Shown: positions 16,671-27,157 of the stretch, one piece after another
Layout: every line of letters begins with the position of its first letter
How positions within the stretch are numbered: position 1 is the first letter of the stretch
Origin: Myxococcales bacterium
GTDB taxonomy: Bacteria > Myxococcota_A > Bradymonadia > UBA7976 > UBA1532
Length of the DNA: 28,361 nucleotides
Direction of reading: 5' to 3'
NCBI GenBank assembly: GCA_020633465.1
Contig: JACKDN010000055.1
Location: 1 to 28,361 of the forward strand
The notes under the pieces: generated by a model
Database searches by the model: none
What the model saw: the letters and a program-made list of their open reading frames with translations, nothing else
Told to the model about the DNA's origin: nothing
Translations under genes and position numbers: made by a program

Positions 16671-18048
16671 TCGCGTCCCGCAGCCCCGCCGCCGGCGCCG
16701 GCTGCAGGCGCACCGCCCGGGGCCCCTGCGCCTTCAGCCCCAGCGCCTCGTAGGTTGGCTGCACGGCCGGGAAGTCGGACTCGGCCAGCAGCGCGTCGGC
16801 CAGCGGCTCGAGCACCGCCGCGCCCAGGTGCCGATCCGCCCGCCGCAGCAGCGCCTCGGCCTTCCACGGCGCCCCGGGCTGCTGGCTCCACCGCTGCCAG
16901 AACCGCATCACCTCGTCGAGCGATCGCCCGCGCCGCCGCAGCGCCACGTCGGCGCGCAGCGCCATCGCCGCGCCGCCCCAGTACACCCGCCAGTAGGCGC
17001 CCGTCCGCTGCATCGACGCGCTCTCGTCGGCCAGCGTCCGCCCGGTGCCCGCGCCGCGCCCGCGGCGGAAGCCGTCGTGCAGCCGCCCCCAGGCCTGCCG
17101 CGGCGTCAACGTGCCGGCGCGCGCCATCGCGACGTAGGTGTAGTACGTCGTGAACCCCTCGAAGAACCAGGCGTCGACGCTCTGCACCGGGGGCATGCCC
17201 AGGTGGAACAGCTCGTGGCTCGCCGTCCAGTCGTCGGCCAGATCGGCGGGGCTGCTGGCCTGCCCCACGAGCAGCATCACGCCCGGCCCCCCGCCCCGCA
17301 TCGTCGTGCCGAAGTGTACGCCCGCGCCGGGCACCACCATCAGCAGCACCTGCACCCGGGGCGCCGGCAGCCCACCGTAGACGCGGGCCACCCCGTCGCC
17401 GGCCGCCGTCAGCCACGCGTCCACCGCGGCGTCGCCGGCCGCGATGTCGTCGCCCAGCACCGCGACGTCCAGCCAGCCGCCGCCCGCGGGCAGGCTGCGC
17501 GCGGGGAAGCGACCGAAGACGACGCGGCTGCGGTTGGCGAAGGCGTCGGGGTTCAGCCGGGCGGCGCCCTCGGCGTCCACCGGCCACGGGTGAGAGACGC
17601 GCAGATCGGCGGGCACCTCGAAGCGCAGCCGCGCGTGCAGGCCCGACGCGTCGGCCGGCCGCCACAGCCACAGCCCGGGGCGCGTCACGCGCGTCGGCGA
17701 CAGGTACAGGCCGACGCCGCGCGACTCCGAGGCCGCCGACAGCGCGCGCAGATCGACGGTGTAGTCGACGCAGGTCCCGGCCGGCAGGTCCCGCAGGTCG
17801 AGCCCGTCGGCGCCGAGGGGCACGGGCCGGCCGTCGGCGACGGCGGTGTCGAGCAGATCGCGGCCCGCGCGCAGGCCCGGCACCAGGAAGTCGGGCGGCG
17901 CGCCCTCGAAGCACGCCCGAACGCTCAGCGTGCGCAGGCCCGGATCGGTCCGCGCCCGGTAGCTCGGCAGGCCCGCGCCGGGCGCCGCGGGCCGGGAGGC
18001 GCCGCAGGCCAGCGACAGGAGGGCGACGAGGGGCAGCAGGCGGATCAC
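16630..18048 (-). CDS. Gluzincin-type metallopeptidase-like lipoprotein (M61/M1-related)
   Basis: A 472-residue exported protein. The N-terminal segment is hydrophobic and ends in L-S-L-A-C (C15), an imperfect lipobox. The first half, to about residue 230, is beta-rich, as in the N-terminal domains of M61/M1 peptidases. The zinc motif H-E-L-F-H is at 278-282, and W-F-F-E-G-F-T-x-Y-Y follows with E297 as the third ligand. This lies 14 residues after the second His, shorter than the 18 of M1. The C-terminal helical part (about 310-450) fits the family. The only start near the signal peptide is the GTG at 18048, with a weak ribosome site. It is divergent from the flavoprotein gene and its 3' end overlaps the HvfC-like gene by 41 bp. 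The substrate is unknown. Confidence 0.78.
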   Translation of the reverse strand: MIRLLPLVALLSLACGASRPAAPGAGLPSYRARTDPGLRTLSVRACFEGAPPDFLVPGLRAGRDLLDTAVADGRPVPLGADGLDLRDLPAGTCVDYTVDLRALSAASESRGVGLYLSPTRVTRPGLWLWRPADASGLHARLRFEVPADLRVSHPWPVDAEGAARLNPDAFANRSRVVFGRFPARSLPAGGGWLDVAVLGDDIAAGDAAVDAWLTAAGDGVARVYGGLPAPRVQVLLMVVPGAGVHFGTTMRGGGPGVMLLVGQASSPADLADDWTASHELFHLGMPPVQSVDAWFFEGFTTYYTYVAMARAGTLTPRQAWGRLHDGFRRGRGAGTGRTLADESASMQRTGAYWRVYWGGAAMALRADVALRRRGRSLDEVMRFWQRWSQQPGAPWKAEALLRRADRHLGAAVLEPLADALLAESDFPAVQPTYEALGLKAQGPRAVRLQPAPAAGLRDAIMDAGSDPSAAPR

Positions 18049-18126
18049 CCGAGATCGATGCCACGGCGGCGCGGCCGATGCACGCGCCCTCTTCCCGCCG
18101 GCCGCGCGGCGTGGCAGGTTGGGGCC

Positions 18127-19752
18127 ATGCGCGCGCGCAGTCACTGGGGCTGGGGCTACGCCGACCGCTTCCCGGACGCGGAGGGACAGGCCGCGTTGGC
18201 GGCCCAGGTGGGGCAGGTGCTGGGACTGCCGGCCGGCGCGCTCGCGCGCCCGGTGCCCCTCGACCACGTGGCCGTGCCCACGCCGCGCGTCGACGTGCCC
18301 GCCTCGCTGGGTGTCCCGTGCGCGCGCGATCCGGCCACGCGCGCGCGTCACACCTACGGCCGCAGCTTTCCTGATCAGGTGCGCGCCTTCGGCGGCGACT
18401 TCGCGCCCGCGCCGGACGCCGTGGCCCGACCCCGCGACGAGCGCGAGGTCGAGGCGCTGCTCGAGTGGGCCAGCGGCGCCGGCGTGGCGCTCGTGCCCTT
18501 CGGCGGCGGCACGAGCGTCGTGGGCGGCGTCGAATGCGACGGCGCGCGTCACGCGGGCGTGGTGACGCTCGACCTGGGCGCGCTGAACGCGGTGCTCGAG
18601 GTCGACGACGTCTCGCGGCTGGCCCGCATCCAGGCGGGCGCGCTCGGCCCCGCCATCGAGGCGGGCCTGGCGCCGCACGGGCTGACGCTGCGCCACTTTC
18701 CCCAGTCCTTCGAGTTCTCGACGCTGGGCGGCTGGATCGCCACCCGCGCTGGCGGCCACTTCGCGACGCTCTATACCCACATCGACGATCTCGTCGCCGG
18801 CCTGCGCATGATCACCCCCGGCGCCGGCGTGTACGCCACCCGCCGGCTGCCCGGCAGCGGCGCGGGGCCCAGCCCGGATCGCCTGGCGCTGGGCAGCGAG
18901 GGCACGCTGGGGGTGATCACCGAGGCCTGGATGCGGGTGCGCCCCCGGCCGCGCTGGCGGGCCAGCGTCGCGGCGCACTTCACCGACTTCGAGGCGGCCG
19001 TGGCCGCCACGCGCGCCCTCGCGCAGTCGGGCCTGTACCCGAGCAACTGCCGCCTGCTCGACCGCCGCGAGGCCGCGCTGAACCAGGTCGCGTTCGACGG
19101 CACCGACGTGCTGCTGGTGGGCTTCGAGAGCGCCGACCACCCCCTCGACGCGCCGATGCGGCGCGCGGTCGAGCTGCTGCGCGATCACGGCGGCGCCCTG
19201 CCCCGCCCGCCCACGCTGCGCGACGCGGGCGCCGCGGGCCGCGACGCCACCGCCGGCCAGTGGCGCGCGGCCTTCCTCGACGCGCCCTACCTGCAGTCGA
19301 CCCTGCTCAGCCTCGGCTACGTCGTCGACACCTTCGAGACCGCCTGCACCTGGCAGGACTTCCCCGCCCTGCACGCCGAGATCGTCGACCGGGTGCGCGG
19401 CGCGATGAAGGCGCACTGCGGGGGCGGCCGGCTGAGCCTGCGCTTCACGCACGTCTACCCCGACGGCCCGGCACCCTATTACACGTTCATCGCGCCGGGG
19501 GCAGACCTGCCGCCCGGCGCGGACCGGCGCTACGCGCAGTTGGAGCGTTGGGCGGCCGTCAAGCGCGCCGCGAGCGAGGCGCTGATCGCCCACGGCGCGA
19601 CCATCACCCATCACCACGCGGTCGGTCGCGTGCACCGCCCCTGGTACGACCGCCAACGCTCCGGAGCGTTCGCCGCCGCGCTGCGGGGGGCCAAGGACGC
19701 GCTGGATCCTGCGGGGGTGATGAACCCGGGCGTGTTGCTCGATCCCGCCTGA
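18127..19752 (+). CDS. FAD-binding oxidase family, alkylglycerone-phosphate synthase-like
   Basis: A 541-residue VAO/PCMH-fold flavoprotein. The FAD-binding motif P-F-G-G-G-T-S-V-V-G-G is at 124-134, followed by Q-A-G-A-L-G-P and G-S-E-G-T-L-G-V-I-T. A cap domain covers roughly 290-440. Near the C-terminus is H-H-H-A-V-G (495-500), the histidine cluster characteristic of alkyl-DHAP synthase, and then the usual D-P-A-G-V-M-N-P-G end. These features point to replacement of the acyl group of acyl-DHAP by a fatty alcohol, the ether-lipid-forming step. Ether lipids are known from myxobacteria. A generic FAD-linked oxidase on a hydroxy acid is the alternative. The gene is alone on its strand, with a 78-bp divergent promoter region upstream. 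Confidence 0.83.
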   Translation: MRARSHWGWGYADRFPDAEGQAALAAQVGQVLGLPAGALARPVPLDHVAVPTPRVDVPASLGVPCARDPATRARHTYGRSFPDQVRAFGGDFAPAPDAVARPRDEREVEALLEWASGAGVALVPFGGGTSVVGGVECDGARHAGVVTLDLGALNAVLEVDDVSRLARIQAGALGPAIEAGLAPHGLTLRHFPQSFEFSTLGGWIATRAGGHFATLYTHIDDLVAGLRMITPGAGVYATRRLPGSGAGPSPDRLALGSEGTLGVITEAWMRVRPRPRWRASVAAHFTDFEAAVAATRALAQSGLYPSNCRLLDRREAALNQVAFDGTDVLLVGFESADHPLDAPMRRAVELLRDHGGALPRPPTLRDAGAAGRDATAGQWRAAFLDAPYLQSTLLSLGYVVDTFETACTWQDFPALHAEIVDRVRGAMKAHCGGGRLSLRFTHVYPDGPAPYYTFIAPGADLPPGADRRYAQLERWAAVKRAASEALIAHGATITHHHAVGRVHRPWYDRQRSGAFAAALRGAKDALDPAGVMNPGVLLDPA

Positions 19753-19765
19753 GGCGGAGCCGGCT

Positions 19766-21697
<1,932 letters not shown>

Positions 21698-21764
21698 GCA
21701 CGCTCCTCGTCTCGAGCCCCGCCCCGCGGGGCGCCGCAGCCTACTCCGAGCCGCGCCCTCGCCC

Positions 21765-21800
21765 CAAACGCAAAACGGCCCGACGCGCGCGCCGGGCCGT
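21765..21800 (-). terminator. Intrinsic terminator of the superoxide dismutase gene
   Basis: The arms 21793-21800 and 21775-21782 form an 8-bp perfect GC stem with a 10-nt loop of alternating G/C. Read on the minus strand, the stem is followed by TTTT-GCG-TTT. It begins 25 bp after the sod stop codon and lies upstream of speA, which therefore must have its own promoter within about 70 bp. Confidence 0.8.
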
Positions 21801-21824
21801 CTCGCCGGGTTCACCCCGCCGCCG

Positions 21825-22403
21825 TCACAGGTTCTTGGCGGCGTGCTCCCAGTTGACCAGGTTCCACCAGGCCTCGATGTAGCTGGGCCGGGCGTTCTGG
21901 TAGTCGAGGTAGTAGGCGTGCTCCCACACGTCGCAGGTCAGGATCGCCTTCTGGCCCTCGGTCAGCGGCGTGCCCGCGTTGCTCGTCGTCGTGATCGCCA
22001 GCTGGCCGGCGGCGTCCTTGACCAGCCACGCCCAGCCCGAGCCGAACTGGCCGGCGGCCGCCGTGCTGAACTTCTCCTTGAAGTCCGAGAAGCTGCCGAA
22101 GGCCTTGTCGATGGCCTTGGCGATGTCGCCGCTGGGCGCGCCGCCGCCGTTGGGGCTCATGCTGTGCCAGTAGAAGGTGTGGTTCCACACCTGGGCCGCG
22201 TTGTTGAACACCCCGCCCTTGGCGGTGCGGATGATGTCCTCGAGGCTCTTGCCGGCCAGCGCGCTGTCGCCCTCGACCGCGGCGTTCAGCTTGTTGACGT
22301 AGCCCTGGTGGTGCTTGCCGTAGTGGAACTCGAGCGTGCGCGCCGAGATGTGCGGGCTGAGGGCGTCCTTCGAGTACGGCAGCTCCGGGAGTTTGAAGGC
22401 CAT
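21825..22403 (-). CDS. sodB: Superoxide dismutase, iron type
   Basis: Cytoplasmic dismutation of superoxide. The 192-residue protein has the four metal ligands H27, H75, D158 and H162 (D-V-W-E-H-A-Y-Y). The Gln at 71 in N-N-A-A-Q-V-W-N-H, together with A-A-A-G-Q-F-G-S-G-W-A-W, is the pattern of Fe rather than Mn enzymes. The start M-A-F-K-L-P-E-L-P-Y is canonical. AGGAG lies 9 nt before the ATG. It is monocistronic: a terminator follows and a 135-bp upstream region separates it from the next gene on the same strand. Confidence 0.96.
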   Translation of the reverse strand: MAFKLPELPYSKDALSPHISARTLEFHYGKHHQGYVNKLNAAVEGDSALAGKSLEDIIRTAKGGVFNNAAQVWNHTFYWHSMSPNGGGAPSGDIAKAIDKAFGSFSDFKEKFSTAAAGQFGSGWAWLVKDAAGQLAITTTSNAGTPLTEGQKAILTCDVWEHAYYLDYQNARPSYIEAWWNLVNWEHAAKNL

Positions 22404-22511
22404 GTCGTGGTTCTCCTGCTGTTGTCTGGGGTGACGTTCGGCGCGGGTCCTCGAAGGGTCCACGCCGCAAGGTGCATCACCGATGCGCGGCCCCGGTGCG
22501 AGGTCGCGGCC

Positions 22512-22542
22512 CACAGGTTCCACAAGCGCAGAACAGTGTCAA
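22512..22542 (-). promoter_or_regulatory. Possible sodB promoter
   Basis: A perfect TTGACA lies on the minus strand at 22542-22537, overlapping the stop codon of the upstream gene. The -10 region at 16-18 nt spacing (around GAACCT) matches poorly, so the call rests on the -35 alone. The leader between it and the sodB start is about 110 nt. Confidence 0.3.
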
Positions 22543-23711
22543 CCGCGGCGGCGGGCAGCGGCGGCGAGCAGCAGCAGGACGAGGGGCGACGCCGCCGGCG
22601 CCGAGGTCGAGGCGCAGCCGGCGGCCGCCCGGTCGTCGGGCGCCGCGTCCGCCGGCTCGTCGAAGGTGGCGTCCGCCCTGGCGTCGCCCGGCGCCGCCAT
22701 CCCGGCGTCGCCCAAGAGCCCCGACTCGCCCGCCTCGTGCAGCCACTGCAGCTCGCAGGCGGCCCGCAGCGCCGGCGGGGTGCAGGCCAGCGGCGCGCCG
22801 GCCAGATCGTCGACCCGGAAGACGGGCCGCGCCGCGCCGTCGGGCGTCAGCCGATCGAGCCCGCGGTCGACGCACGCGAAGACCGCATCGCCCGCCCGCT
22901 GAAGGCAGGTGCGCAGGGGCGCCGCGAGATCGGCGAAGTCGGCGTCGCCGTCGGCGCGACGCCGGGTGACGCCGTCGGCGACCAGCAGCCACGCGTCGCC
23001 CAGCCGCACGGGGCCGTGCAGCGCGCGCTCGGCCTGGGCGACCACGGCCCACGCGCCCGCCCTGCGCTCGAGCAGCCGCGGCCCCGCGCCGGTCGCGGCC
23101 AGCAGGAAGCGGGGGCCCCCCGGCTCGACGCCGCGCGGATCGAGGTAATCGGCGGGCACCGGCAGGTCGAGCGGGACGCGCTCGGCGCCGGCCGCGTGCA
23201 CCCTCACCAGCGCCGGCGCCGGCCGCGCCCCGCCGACCCAGGCGACGCCGTCGGCCGCGACCAGCCCGTCCGGCTGAAGGCCCACCAGATCGGCCACCTC
23301 GGCCGGCCCCTCGGCCGTCACTCGCCAGACCCTGCCCCCGTCGCCCACGCGCGCCGCGACCCAGGCGGCGTCGCCGTCGGCCGCCAGCCCGGTCAGGATC
23401 GAGCCCTCGCCCAGGGCGTGCCGAGTCAGGCCGCAGGCGCCCGCGCCGCCCAGGTGCACCGCCCCGTCCCACGCGACCACCAGCGTCCCGTCCTCGAGCC
23501 GCAGGGCGGGCGCCCCGCCCTCGTCGGCGCCCCACAGCGCCGGGCAGCCGAAGGACCAGCCGCCCTCCGCGCCCCGCAAAGCCAGCCCCAGGTTGCCGCG
23601 CACCCCGTCCAGGCGAGCGTCCAGCGCGCCCAGCGCCGCGGGCGCCGGCCCGTGCGCCGCCGCCGGGCCCGCGCCCAGCGCGAGCAGCAGCGTCAGGAGC
23701 CCGCGCCTCAC
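22539..23711 (-). CDS. Secreted protein with MYXO-CTERM tail, probable beta-propeller-like
   Basis: A 390-residue exported protein. Residues 1-20 are a signal peptide (R-R-G-L-L-T-L-L-L-A-L, A-A-A cleavage). The body shows repeated short strands with G-x-A-W-V, D-G-L-V-A-x-D-G and W-L-L-V-A-D-G segments, which suggests a beta-propeller or similar repeat fold, but I cannot count blades with confidence. The C-terminus has Gly-Cys (C366), a Leu/Ala helix and R-R-R-G, a MYXO-CTERM signal for surface anchoring. Its GTG start overlaps the stop of the cytochrome/copper monooxygenase gene (GTGA), so the two are co-translated and probably act together at the cell surface. Function unknown. Confidence 0.8.
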   Translation of the reverse strand: MRRGLLTLLLALGAGPAAAHGPAPAALGALDARLDGVRGNLGLALRGAEGGWSFGCPALWGADEGGAPALRLEDGTLVVAWDGAVHLGGAGACGLTRHALGEGSILTGLAADGDAAWVAARVGDGGRVWRVTAEGPAEVADLVGLQPDGLVAADGVAWVGGARPAPALVRVHAAGAERVPLDLPVPADYLDPRGVEPGGPRFLLAATGAGPRLLERRAGAWAVVAQAERALHGPVRLGDAWLLVADGVTRRRADGDADFADLAAPLRTCLQRAGDAVFACVDRGLDRLTPDGAARPVFRVDDLAGAPLACTPPALRAACELQWLHEAGESGLLGDAGMAAPGDARADATFDEPADAAPDDRAAAGCASTSAPAASPLVLLLLAAAARRRG

Positions 23712-25384
23712 TCGCCCGCGCACCCGGCGATGGCGGCGTCGCACCCGCCGGCCGCCAGCACCGGGGTCATGCACGTCTGCAGGGCAGCCGCCTGCTCGGG
23801 GCAGCCGCTCGCCATGCACGCGCCCAGCCCGCCGCCCGAGATGGCCTCGACCAGGCACCCGCGCACGCAGTCGGCGGCCGCCGCCAGCTCGGGCAGGCAG
23901 TCGTCGCGCACGCAGCCCCCCTCACCCACCAGGCCCGGCAGCGCGCACTGCGCGCACTCCGTGTCGGCGCCCAGGCAGTCGGACACGCAGAGGAAGTCGT
24001 TCGGATCGTCGCACGCGGCGCGGCACGTCGTGAAGGCGCCGCAGGCCTCGGCCTGCTCGTCGAGGGGCTCGACCACCGTGATGTAGTTCAGGCACATCTC
24101 GTCCAGGGTGCCCTCGCCCCAGGTCACGTCGCGCGGGGTCAGCTGCTCGCCGTTGATCACCGGCTGGTTGGCGGCCGAGTTGTCGTAGGCGCAGGTCAAC
24201 CGAAACGCCTCCCCGGGCTGCACGACCAGCGGCTCGGCGAGGTGGTAGCTCTGCTGCCAGTTGAAGTCCCAGGCGGGAATGTCGACGACGCACTCGGTCG
24301 AGTCGTCGGCGCGCACCACGTCCACCCGGATGCGCTCGCCCAGCACGTGCATGTGGGGGGCCACCGCGACCACCGTGATGGGCGTCCGGTTCCGGTTCAC
24401 GAAGTCGCGGGTGTAGACGACCTCGGCCTCGCCGGCGGGGATGTGCAGATCCAGGCCGGCCTGCGGGCGGGACGTCAGCAGGTAGGGCTGAGGCTCGTCG
24501 TAGGTGTGCAGCTCGAGCGTGGTGAGATCCGGCGAGGGATCGGCCGCCAGCACGTTGTAGTGCACCTGCATCACCAGGCGGCTGCCCGCCGCGATGCGCG
24601 TGGCGCGGCCTTCGTCGGCGACGTTCGCGACCGCGCCCGGCACCCACGCGGCCATCGGCCCCGCCGTGCCCAGGCCCGAGCCTCCGAAGCAGGTGTAGCC
24701 GGGGCCCGCGTCGCCGGCGTCGAGCGCCTCGAGGTCGCCCACCCGCTCGGGGGGCACCACGAAGACCAGCACGTGATGCACGACGGCCGCGTCCCCCGGC
24801 ACCACGTGCGTCGCGCGCACGTAGGTGTCGGCTTCGAACGTGAGGTCGAGGGGCAGGCACCGGTAATCGTCGGGGCGGTCGGTCGACGCCACGTAGGGCT
24901 CGAAGGGCTGGCCCATCAGGTCGGGGGGCCCCAGGGCCACCGTCTGCGCCTCGACGCGCGGCGCGTCGGCCGCGTCGCCCTCGGGCGCCCCGGCCTCGAC
25001 CCACGCCGCGAAGCGCGCGACGTCGGCCGGCGGCATGACGCGCGGATCGCGCAGGGGCCGGCAGTCGTCGGCCGGCTGCCACGGCGGCATGCGCCCCGCC
25101 TCGATCGCGCTGCGGGCCGGGCCGGCCATGCGCTTCACCGCGTCGTAGGTGTCGAGGGCGAACGGACCCGCGCCGCCCTCGGTGTGGCAGCCGGCGCAGT
25201 GCTGCGCCATCAGCGGCGCGATGTCGGCGTGCCAGGTGGGGCCGTCGCCGGCCGGGAGCCCACCGCCGTCCGCGGCGCCAGCGTCGGCCGAGCCGGCGAC
25301 GTCCTCGTCGGACGCGTCGCCGCAGCCCCCCGCCAGCGACCCGATCAGCACCAGCGTCGCCGCCCTCGCTCCGTTGACTCCCAT
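23708..25384 (-). CDS. Lipoprotein with cytochrome c motif fused to a copper type II (PHM-like) monooxygenase
   Basis: A 558-residue multi-domain lipoprotein. The signal peptide ends in L-A-G-G-C (C21). A single c-type heme site C63-A-G-C66-H67 is followed by M-P-P-W, with M99 as possible axial ligand. Residues about 145-445 match the catalytic core of ascorbate-dependent copper monooxygenases (peptidylglycine/dopamine hydroxylase type). CuH ligands are H203-H204 and H275 (V-H-Y-N), and CuM ligands are H344 and H346 (H-M-H) and M430 (D-E-M-C). All six copper ligands are present, so it may hydroxylate an unknown substrate, with the heme domain feeding electrons (inference). The last 110 residues are a cysteine-rich tail with about 17 Cys. 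The ATG at 25384 has GAGGG just upstream. The gene is divergent from the beta-barrel gene and coupled to the MYXO-CTERM gene downstream. Confidence 0.87.
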   Translation of the reverse strand: MGVNGARAATLVLIGSLAGGCGDASDEDVAGSADAGAADGGGLPAGDGPTWHADIAPLMAQHCAGCHTEGGAGPFALDTYDAVKRMAGPARSAIEAGRMPPWQPADDCRPLRDPRVMPPADVARFAAWVEAGAPEGDAADAPRVEAQTVALGPPDLMGQPFEPYVASTDRPDDYRCLPLDLTFEADTYVRATHVVPGDAAVVHHVLVFVVPPERVGDLEALDAGDAGPGYTCFGGSGLGTAGPMAAWVPGAVANVADEGRATRIAAGSRLVMQVHYNVLAADPSPDLTTLELHTYDEPQPYLLTSRPQAGLDLHIPAGEAEVVYTRDFVNRNRTPITVVAVAPHMHVLGERIRVDVVRADDSTECVVDIPAWDFNWQQSYHLAEPLVVQPGEAFRLTCAYDNSAANQPVINGEQLTPRDVTWGEGTLDEMCLNYITVVEPLDEQAEACGAFTTCRAACDDPNDFLCVSDCLGADTECAQCALPGLVGEGGCVRDDCLPELAAAADCVRGCLVEAISGGGLGACMASGCPEQAAALQTCMTPVLAAGGCDAAIAGCAGE

Positions 25385-25467
25385 GCCCTCGCTCCCGAAC
25401 TGCAGGTGTGTTCGCAGAAACCCGCCGCGACCGCCGCGGTTGCGGTGGGCGCGCCAAAAAATGAACC

Positions 25468-26910
25468 ATGCGGTCGATGCGACGCACGTGGCCGGCGCTG
25501 CTGCTGATCGGGTGGAGCGCGGCGACGGCCGCGCCCCGCCTCGACCTCGACCCGTGGGCCTTCGGGACGCTCATCGGGCGCGTGCAGCGCGATCGGCCCG
25601 ACGAGATCGTGCGCGTGCAGCCGGACGGCACCTTCGACACCGCCGGCTTCCTCACGCCGCGCCTCGACGACGACGACCTGCTGCTCTACGCCGCGCTGGG
25701 CGTCGAGGTGCGGTGGGGCGCGCACGTGGAGGGCGCGCTGAGCGCGGCCACCGGCGCGCTGGCCTGGCGCGAGGGCGAGGTGTTCGCCGACGGCCGCCCG
25801 ATCGCCGACGAGGCCGGGGACACCGGGTTCCTGCGCGACGCCTGGCTGCGCGCGACGCTGGGCGACGCCGCGGTCGAGGCCGGTCGCCGCCGGCTGCGCC
25901 TCGCGGGCGGCCTGCTGATCGACGAGATCGCCACCGGCGCGGCGGCGCGCTACGACGCCGATCCGCTGGGGGCCGAGATCGGCGCGTGGTGGGTGGGGCG
26001 ATCGCTCCAGCCCGAGGGGCAGCCGCTGGCGCTGGTGCGCGCGCGCTGGCTGCCCGATTTCCTCAGTGAGGTCTATGTGTTCGGCGCGGCCACGCGGTAC
26101 ACCGACGACCTCGCCCGGGCGCTGGCCCAGCCCGCCATCGACCGCATCCTGGTGGGGCTCGGCCCGGTGGCGGGCGCCGTCGCCGACCTCGCGTTGGCCG
26201 AGTGCGCGCGCATCGAGGCCGACTTCACGCTGGGCTGGGTGGGCGCCGGCGCCGAGCTGATCCTCGACGGCGGCAGCGTGCGCGCCCACGGCGCCGTGGG
26301 CCTGGGCGAGGGCAGCCTGCGGGGCACGCCGCGCGCCGAGGCCCCCCTGCCCTGCCGCGCCCTGCTCGGCCGCGACGTGCTGCGCCAGCGCGTGGATCGC
26401 GATCTCGCCGTCCGCAGCGTCGGCGTGGCGGTCGAGGCGCGCCTGCACCGGTGGTCGTCGCTGTACCCTGGCGCCTTCGCCACCTGGCTGACCGGGCAGG
26501 ACGGCGACTTCGACGACCGGCTCGGCGCCTTCCTGGCGCCGGCCCCCTTCCTGGCGCGGCCGCGCCTGTTCTTCGGCGCCGGCCTGGGCAGCAGCCTGCA
26601 GGGGCGCGCGCCAGCCGCCGCGGGCGTCGGCGGGCGCGGCGTCCGGCTGTTCGGCGCCAGCCTGCTGTGGGCGCCGACGCAGACCCTCGAGCTCGACCTC
26701 GACGTGGCCACGCTGTGGGCCGACACCGACGACGCGCTCGCCGACGGCCGCCACTACGGCGAAGAGGTCGACCTGTGGGGGCGCTGGCGGCTGGCCGACG
26801 CGGTGGCGCTGCGGGCCGAGGTCGACGCGCTGTGGCTGGGCGCGTTCTACCCCGAGGACGGCGTGTGGTGGCAGGGGGTGGTCGGCGTCGAGGCCGAGTG
26901 GGCGCCGTGA
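25468..26910 (+). CDS. Predicted outer-membrane beta-barrel protein
   Basis: A 480-residue exported protein. A signal peptide covers about residues 1-22 (A-T-A before A-P). The rest alternates polar and hydrophobic residues, with many strand-length segments ended by Asp/Gly turns, and is rich in Trp, Tyr and Leu at strand ends, as in alginate-export-like or porin-like barrels. Two cysteines lie in the middle. I recognise no specific family. The ATG at 25468 is the first in frame before the signal peptide, but no good ribosome site is visible, so the start could be the ATG at 25477. The 83 bp upstream are shared with the divergent copper monooxygenase lipoprotein, which suggests a related envelope role. 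Confidence 0.72.
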   Translation: MRSMRRTWPALLLIGWSAATAAPRLDLDPWAFGTLIGRVQRDRPDEIVRVQPDGTFDTAGFLTPRLDDDDLLLYAALGVEVRWGAHVEGALSAATGALAWREGEVFADGRPIADEAGDTGFLRDAWLRATLGDAAVEAGRRRLRLAGGLLIDEIATGAAARYDADPLGAEIGAWWVGRSLQPEGQPLALVRARWLPDFLSEVYVFGAATRYTDDLARALAQPAIDRILVGLGPVAGAVADLALAECARIEADFTLGWVGAGAELILDGGSVRAHGAVGLGEGSLRGTPRAEAPLPCRALLGRDVLRQRVDRDLAVRSVGVAVEARLHRWSSLYPGAFATWLTGQDGDFDDRLGAFLAPAPFLARPRLFFGAGLGSSLQGRAPAAAGVGGRGVRLFGASLLWAPTQTLELDLDVATLWADTDDALADGRHYGEEVDLWGRWRLADAVALRAEVDALWLGAFYPEDGVWWQGVVGVEAEWAP

Positions 26911-26936
26911 ACTTTCTGCGCCGCGCCGCGCAACCC
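26909..26936 (+). promoter_or_regulatory. Possible ECF-sigma-dependent promoter
   Basis: GAACTTT at 26909-26915 resembles the -35 of many ECF sigma factors, and a C-A-A-C-C-C about 15 nt on could be the -10. It lies directly upstream of the three-gene sigma module, where autoregulation would be expected. It overlaps the stop of the beta-barrel gene. Confidence 0.35.
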
Positions 26937-26954
26937 GCGGCGGGGTCGCGGGTT
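26932..26954 (+). other. Small hairpin in the leader of the sigma-factor module
   Basis: The arms 26932-26939 and 26947-26954 pair perfectly (8 bp) around a 7-nt loop, 11 nt before the next start codon. It sits against the ribosome-binding GGGGGA and could mask it. It might also mark the 3' end of the beta-barrel mRNA. Confidence 0.35.
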
Positions 26955-26965
26955 TGGGGGATCGC

Positions 26966-27157
26966 ATGATGTGGTGGCTCCTGCTGCAGGTCGCGCCGCC
27001 CGACGCCGGGCCGACGCCCCCGCCGCCCCCGCCGCCGGCCGAGGCGCGCCCGGCTCCGCCGGCCGATCCCGACGCGGAGCTGCTGCGCTCGTTGGACTTC
27101 GTCGAGCAGCTCGATCTCGTCGAAGACCTGGACCTGCTGATGGACGACGAACCGTGA
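26966..27157 (+). CDS. Small membrane/exported protein with Pro-rich linker and acidic L-D motif
   Basis: 63 residues in three parts. There is a short hydrophobic start (M-M-W-W-L-L-L-Q-V-A), which could be a signal or membrane anchor, and a linker with seven consecutive prolines. The acidic amphipathic tail carries the pattern L-D-F-V-E-Q-L-D-L-V-E-D-L-D-L-L. GGGGGA precedes the ATG at 26966. The stop overlaps the ECF sigma factor start (GTGA), so the two are coupled. A similar acidic Leu-Asp stretch ends the probable anti-sigma protein two genes on, which supports a shared regulatory role. No family is recognised. Confidence 0.68.
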   Translation: MMWWLLLQVAPPDAGPTPPPPPPPAEARPAPPADPDAELLRSLDFVEQLDLVEDLDLLMDDEP

